From positions 186,001 to 250,000 of the forward strand of contig NC_088955.1 of assembly GCF_010111755.1 (NCBI RefSeq): DNA of 64,000 bases, in the 5' to 3' direction. Position 1 is the stretch's first letter; each line of letters begins with the position of its first letter. Below the pieces are notes generated by a model. It saw only the letters and a list, made by a program, of their open reading frames with translations, did not search any database and was not told the DNA's origin. Below, one piece after another: positions 60,050-64,000 of the stretch. The stretch is from Nakaseomyces glabratus. Its lineage: Eukaryota > Ascomycota > Saccharomycetes > Saccharomycetales > Saccharomycetaceae. The translations under genes and the position numbers were made by a program.

Positions 60050-61123
60050 TTATTGGATGCCGTCGAGAAGGTCATCTAAATGAGCGCTCGGAGGTCTACC
60101 TCTTTTTTGATTCCCATTAGGTTTTGGTATTGCCACACCAGGTGTAGACGATATGTCCATATTACTTAGGTTTTTCCCTGTGAAAGGTGGGTCACCCAGT
60201 TTATTGAGACCATTTTGGGGCACTATTATATTGGCAACAGATTGCTCACGAGGAGTGCTAGTTAATGAATTGAATGCCGAGCTATCTGTACTCCATGTAT
60301 TACCCTCGTTTTTTAGTATTTCAGTGGGAGAAATGAACATAGATAAACGTGGATTGTTTGATGGTGGTGCTGGTGGTTTAGTGTCAAGCTTTTCGGAGCT
60401 CAAAAGATTAAACGCCGAGCCACCTCCTAAGCTATACAAACTCATCCTTGAAGCTTTCTTCTTCAGAATCTTTTCAGATATATCACTTGCAACATCAGAG
60501 TCACTACTAGAATAATCATCCTTGTCACCATTTTGGAAGTAGTAAGGATCAAGCTGATATTTATTTTCCCGTTCTCTAATTTGGTATTCTTTTCTTGCAT
60601 TTTTCCAAGACCGTAGAGTTAATGCTATCCAAACTAACACAAGAACTAGAGCAATAAATGCTAGACAACTACCAAAGGCGGTAAAAACGGTACCAGATGG
60701 ATGTGTAGCATGATAAACATACTTGTTATTTTGTGCACTTGGAATATATATTGGGCCAACGGAAACAGAAGTAGTTGATGGGGTATAGGAAGTATAGCTT
60801 GTCGTGCTGGATGTTTCTGAATCAGTATCGCTTGTTGTGCTAGATGCTGTTACAGATTCAGAATAAATGGAGGATTCGGAAGTGCTTGTAATTTCTGTGG
60901 ATGATCCTTCAGTTTCAGAGCTCTCTGAGTTGTCTGAGGTTGAGGATGTACTAGGCTCTTCTGTAGAAGTTGGAGTTGGTGTTTCACTTGTTGTCACCAG
61001 TTTTGGCAACCCTCTCATATGCAAGTGGTGGGAAGGCTGTGTTGCAACCACAACGGCGTCAACAGACGAGACTAGGAAGGATGCTATGAGCAAAAATATC
61101 TGTGTAACTTGTGAAGATTTCAT
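60050..61123 (-). CDS. CSI2: Single-pass membrane protein of bud neck / chitin synthesis type
   Basis: Csi2-like (YOL007C) type I membrane protein connected with chitin synthesis. 357 residues: signal peptide MKSSQVTQIFLLIASFLVSSVDA, Ser/Thr-rich ectodomain (about 45-120) expected to be O-mannosylated, one membrane segment (FTAFGSCLAFIALVLVLVWIALTL starts near 145; first 20 residues suffice to recognise it), and a basic then polar cytosolic tail with the conserved ending RPPSAHLDDLLDGIQ. SCB-type sites lie 555-617 bp upstream. Identity rests largely on position plus this architecture. Confidence 0.88.
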   Translation of the reverse strand: MKSSQVTQIFLLIASFLVSSVDAVVVATQPSHHLHMRGLPKLVTTSETPTPTSTEEPSTSSTSDNSESSETEGSSTEITSTSESSIYSESVTASSTTSDTDSETSSTTSYTSYTPSTTSVSVGPIYIPSAQNNKYVYHATHPSGTVFTAFGSCLAFIALVLVLVWIALTLRSWKNARKEYQIRERENKYQLDPYYFQNGDKDDYSSSDSDVASDISEKILKKKASRMSLYSLGGGSAFNLLSSEKLDTKPPAPPSNNPRLSMFISPTEILKNEGNTWSTDSSAFNSLTSTPREQSVANIIVPQNGLNKLGDPPFTGKNLSNMDISSTPGVAIPKPNGNQKRGRPPSAHLDDLLDGIQ

Positions 61124-62105
61124 TCTTCAACCTTATGTTAGTATGAATTGTCCCTTCAATAGCAAAACTTTTTAGGTGAATCTTAAAGACTATAATTATA
61201 ATGCTATTTTGTAATAGTGATCCTATAACTATGCCTATTTAGAATGGTCTTCAGCTCTCCTTATATAACTATCTCCAAAATAATTAGGCTTTCGTTTGCT
61301 TCCATCAATGAATAAAACGCACACAATAATAAGACAGTATTTACTGCATCTGAGTTATTGGTCAGCTCCCTCAGCATTTATATACCAGAACAGCATTTTG
61401 AAAAGCCCACGATCCTCATCTATTAGCAGAATGGATGACCCTCCCTGCTAAAACTGTTCCATCAATATGTGATTATATTTTTAGATCATATTCGCTCACA
61501 TGCTGCGCCAAAATCTGACTTTCTCTGGCCTTTCAGTCTATACATGGTCCGAATTCTGAGAATAATTTTGCTTTGCCTTTCTTAATCTCTTGCAGCTTAT
61601 TACTAGATCATGGTTAGAAAATTATCAGCCCTTGATCTGCACTATTACTAAACAGTGGGGCAATATGATGGGTTCAGCACGAAAAGTGTCTACTTCATAT
61701 GTTTTTAAATTTTCCAATTCGCGTTTGGCGTTTCGCGAAACCTTTGGTCCGGGTAAATTAGGTTATACATTATAAAGATATAGCATAGTATTGTAGTGTA
61801 TCAATATAGACATGGGGTGAATTGTTATTACCACCCTTTACTAAGGTATGTAAAAAGAAAAGAAGTTGTATAGGTGCAAAATTCAATATGCAAGACTTTC
61901 TTATAGAATCTGTTAGAGCTATAATTCGCCCCGCAATATCAATCTAGTATTGATTTCGTTAACATACGAAAGGTTGTTATTTGGTGAGTTGTTAACTACA
62001 TATTAATGTAATTGTTATAATTCGTGTGTTAGATAACTAAATGATTTGTATCATTAATTTATAACTAATTTTAATGCAAGGGTCTTTGTATGCATCTAAG
62101 TAATA
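61124..62105 (-). promoter_or_regulatory. CSI2 upstream spacer with SCB-like sites
   Basis: 982 bp. CACGAAA at 61678-61684 and the palindrome TTTCGCGAAA at 61731-61740 (CGCGAAA on both strands) fit Swi4/Swi6 sites. No gene is seen; the 61-codon rightward frame at 61590 lacks an ATG start. Confidence 0.5.
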
Positions 62106-64000
62106 TTAGAATCTCCAGGTTTCATCCACTGATTCAATTGCCCATTTGAATTTCTCCCTTAGAGATTTCGTGAAGATTTTTTCTATAGGTACGCCATATT
62201 TCTTACAAAACACCACTGATAATCTGGGATCAATATAGTTAATTTTAGATGTGCCTAGAGACACCTCAGAGTTGGCTTCTCTATCCTGGAGTTGCACTTG
62301 GCTTGTGGAGATTCTCTGATCTAACCGTTCAATCGCTTTTTCTAATTTTTCTACACTATTCATGGAAGCTTTTAACTGAACAATACCTGTGGCTAATTCT
62401 TCAGCATATTGTTGTTTTAATTGTTTAACGTTATCAAGCCACTCCTTCAGCGTCTCCTCAGGCAACGGTTCTTCACCTTCGAATTTCCGTTTATCGTTTT
62501 CTCTTTTGAACTTGTTATGATATTTTTGTATTTCTCTTTCTATAATTCTCTCATGAATTTTAGCCTCTATTTCTTTATCGATACTGTTAATATCCTCAAA
62601 ATAATTTGGAGTATCCTTAATTCTATCTGGTTCTATTTGTAGAATACCTTTTTTTAATCTCTCCTTTTGCCATTTGAATTCTTCTATTCTATCAGAGGAT
62701 TTAGCAACGGATTTAGCATGGCCTGCAGTAACCGTCCTTTGATGGTTACATAGAATTGCAACCGTTCTATTTGCTGCGTTATATTTTAGTAATTTTTCAG
62801 CCACACTCCCTTCATTTGGAATAAGATCCAGTTGCTCTTGCATGGTCTTAGAAGCATTGTAAGTACGAAAAACTTTAGCAGTTAAACCTGTCATGTAATT
62901 CTGTAGAAATTTGTTTAAAAGTGAAGGATCTAATCTGTCAAACAATTGATGGCCGGGTTGTTTAGGGGGCTTTTTAAATAAAGCCAAATTTTTGAAGACT
63001 TTAGGGTCCACCTGTACCTCTTGATAGAATCTGATTGAATCCTTACCCAAGAAATCGAAAATGACTGTATTGGGAGGTTTCAAGGTTATATGCTCATATC
63101 TTAAGGAGCAACATCCTACTGTATCAGCTTCTTCTTCTGATTTTTCACCACCAGCTCTTAAAGCAAAGACGTCAATTAGATACACTGCGACAGCCTTTTG
63201 TCGCTCCACCATAAGTTTGCTCTTGAAATTGTTTCGGTACTCTTTACGAATCCTGTCTATGTGCTTTTTCAATTCCCTAGCTTTCTCAAACTTCTTGAAA
63301 TCACTTTGGCCCTTCAATGAGGAATTGGCGGCTAAGCGAACGTATTTGAAAGAGCCAAATATGTTCTCCCTCCACATTGCCAGCCACTGTACAGTATTAT
63401 CATGTCGTATCTCACCCCATTGATGACCGGAAGGAGGGGGAGGAATGGGTGCTCCCTCTCCAAGGTTTAGCACTATGTCTTCAGGTCTTATTCTTCTTTT
63501 TAGCTTCCCAGTTTTTGGATGAGCACCTCTTCCTCTAAATAAATCAGGTGGTTCAACTTTAAAATTTCCAACTTGTTCTCGTCTACCATCCAGTTCACAA
63601 AACTTATATTTCTCTTCAAATTTCTCCCTCTCGAGTCTTATTTCCTTCTTTTGCATCGCAGTCATACTCTTTTTTTCTTCCTTTAGCTGAACAAAATAAT
63701 CATGCATGGCAGAAAAGTCCATTCTATCAAAGCTTTCTATTTCAATTCCATTTTGAGTACCGCCAGCATCATTGAGAACATGTTTAAAATCCTCAAAAAA
63801 GTTCTTTTGAAACACCGGATTTTGAGCATGAGGAGTTTCTAATAAGTGTGCAAAAAAACCAGCAACTTCTTCCGCTTCCAGAGGTAAATCCACCGGGTTG
63901 CCTTCATAATAAAGTTTAACATGGGATGGTAGAGCCTCATATGGAGGTGGAAATAGGACACCATTGTGTTCCAAAGTGGTCCACTTAATTGTGTCATCTT
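62106..64000 (-). CDS. TOP1: DNA topoisomerase IB (partial, N-terminus beyond window)
   Basis: Nuclear type IB enzyme relaxing supercoils ahead of transcription and replication. The frame runs off the right edge: before the Leu read as a start at 63974 it continues upstream as DDTIKWTT, matching S. cerevisiae Top1, so about 140 residues are missing. Present are the core domain ([25 protein letters not shown] block, [16 protein letters not shown] with catalytic Arg, [10 protein letters not shown]), a coiled-coil linker (about 62,330-62,560) and the C-terminal catalytic block [18 protein letters not shown] with the active-site Tyr. Confidence 0.96.
   Translation of the reverse strand, partial: DDTIKWTTLEHNGVLFPPPYEALPSHVKLYYEGNPVDLPLEAEEVAGFFAHLLETPHAQNPVFQKNFFEDFKHVLNDAGGTQNGIEIESFDRMDFSAMHDYFVQLKEEKKSMTAMQKKEIRLEREKFEEKYKFCELDGRREQVGNFKVEPPDLFRGRGAHPKTGKLKRRIRPEDIVLNLGEGAPIPPPPSGHQWGEIRHDNTVQWLAMWRENIFGSFKYVRLAANSSLKGQSDFKKFEKARELKKHIDRIRKEYRNNFKSKLMVERQKAVAVYLIDVFALRAGGEKSEEEADTVGCCSLRYEHITLKPPNTVIFDFLGKDSIRFYQEVQVDPKVFKNLALFKKPPKQPGHQLFDRLDPSLLNKFLQNYMTGLTAKVFRTYNASKTMQEQLDLIPNEGSVAEKLLKYNAANRTVAILCNHQRTVTAGHAKSVAKSSDRIEEFKWQKERLKKGILQIEPDRIKDTPNYFEDINSIDKEIEAKIHERIIEREIQKYHNKFKRENDKRKFEGEEPLPEETLKEWLDNVKQLKQQYAEELATGIVQLKASMNSVEKLEKAIERLDQRISTSQVQLQDREANSEVSLGTSKINYIDPRLSVVFCKKYGVPIEKIFTKSLREKFKWAIESVDETWRF

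Overview
The window is yeast nuclear DNA, and I read it as part of chromosome E of Candida glabrata (Nakaseomyces glabratus). The reasons are yeast TATA/PAC/RRPE promoter signals, few spliced genes (I found introns only in two ribosomal-protein genes, with a TACTAAC branch site), gene order that follows the left arm of Saccharomyces cerevisiae chromosome XV, and above all a tandem array of eight yapsin-type aspartyl protease genes, a hallmark of this species. The species and YPS numbering come from memory of the known locus and are not proved by the sequence alone.

Layout. (1) 1-991: a cytosolic malate dehydrogenase (MDH2), cut by the window edge, with two carbon-source-responsive elements. 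(2) 992-2428: a 1.4 kb spacer unusually rich in palindromes, holding a possible 33-codon gene. (3) 2429-21113: the yapsin array YPS3, 4, 5, 6, 8, 9, 10, 11. The first and last genes point right and the six between point left. The array sits between MDH2 and TRM13, which are neighbours in S. cerevisiae. (4) 21775-45349: TRM13, TRM11, HRP1, SMF1, RPS19A, RPL18A, MCH4, RRI2, MSN1, PAP2, PTH4, a kinase-less SKM1 and MDY2, in the same order and orientation as YOL125-YOL111, with MSB4 missing. (5) 45609-50064: SHR5, a Pho85 cyclin (PCL1, which in S. cerevisiae lies on the duplicated sister block), ZEO1 and tRNA-Gly(UCC). (6) 50556-64000: after a synteny break beside the tRNA, HRD1, HTZ1, PLB3, RCL1, MDM12, COQ10, CSI2 and the start-truncated TOP1, matching YOL013-YOL006.

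Functions. The left third makes cell-surface proteases: signal peptide, Kex2-type KR pro-site, two catalytic Asp motifs, N-glycosylation sites, and a dibasic motif before a GPI signal. YPS4 has lost the GPI signal and carries an altered second active-site loop. The middle holds RNA-modification, RNA-processing and ribosome genes, several with PAC (GCGATGAG) or PAC+RRPE promoters. The right part holds ER quality control, H2A.Z, phospholipase B, rRNA processing, mitochondrial and topoisomerase genes.

Most worth a second look: a GC-rich, strongly structured candidate RNA gene upstream of RPS19A (about 29,950-30,365); the PAK remnant with PH+CRIB but no kinase; the GPI-less YPS4; the palindrome cluster next to YPS3; five RTCACRTG sites between HTZ1 and PLB3; and an orphan PAC/RRPE promoter 1.1 kb upstream of MSN1. 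Several listed start codons were moved to the first good ATG where the longest open frame began at TTG or GTG (YPS4, YPS9, TRM11, PAP2, SHR5, HRD1, TOP1).
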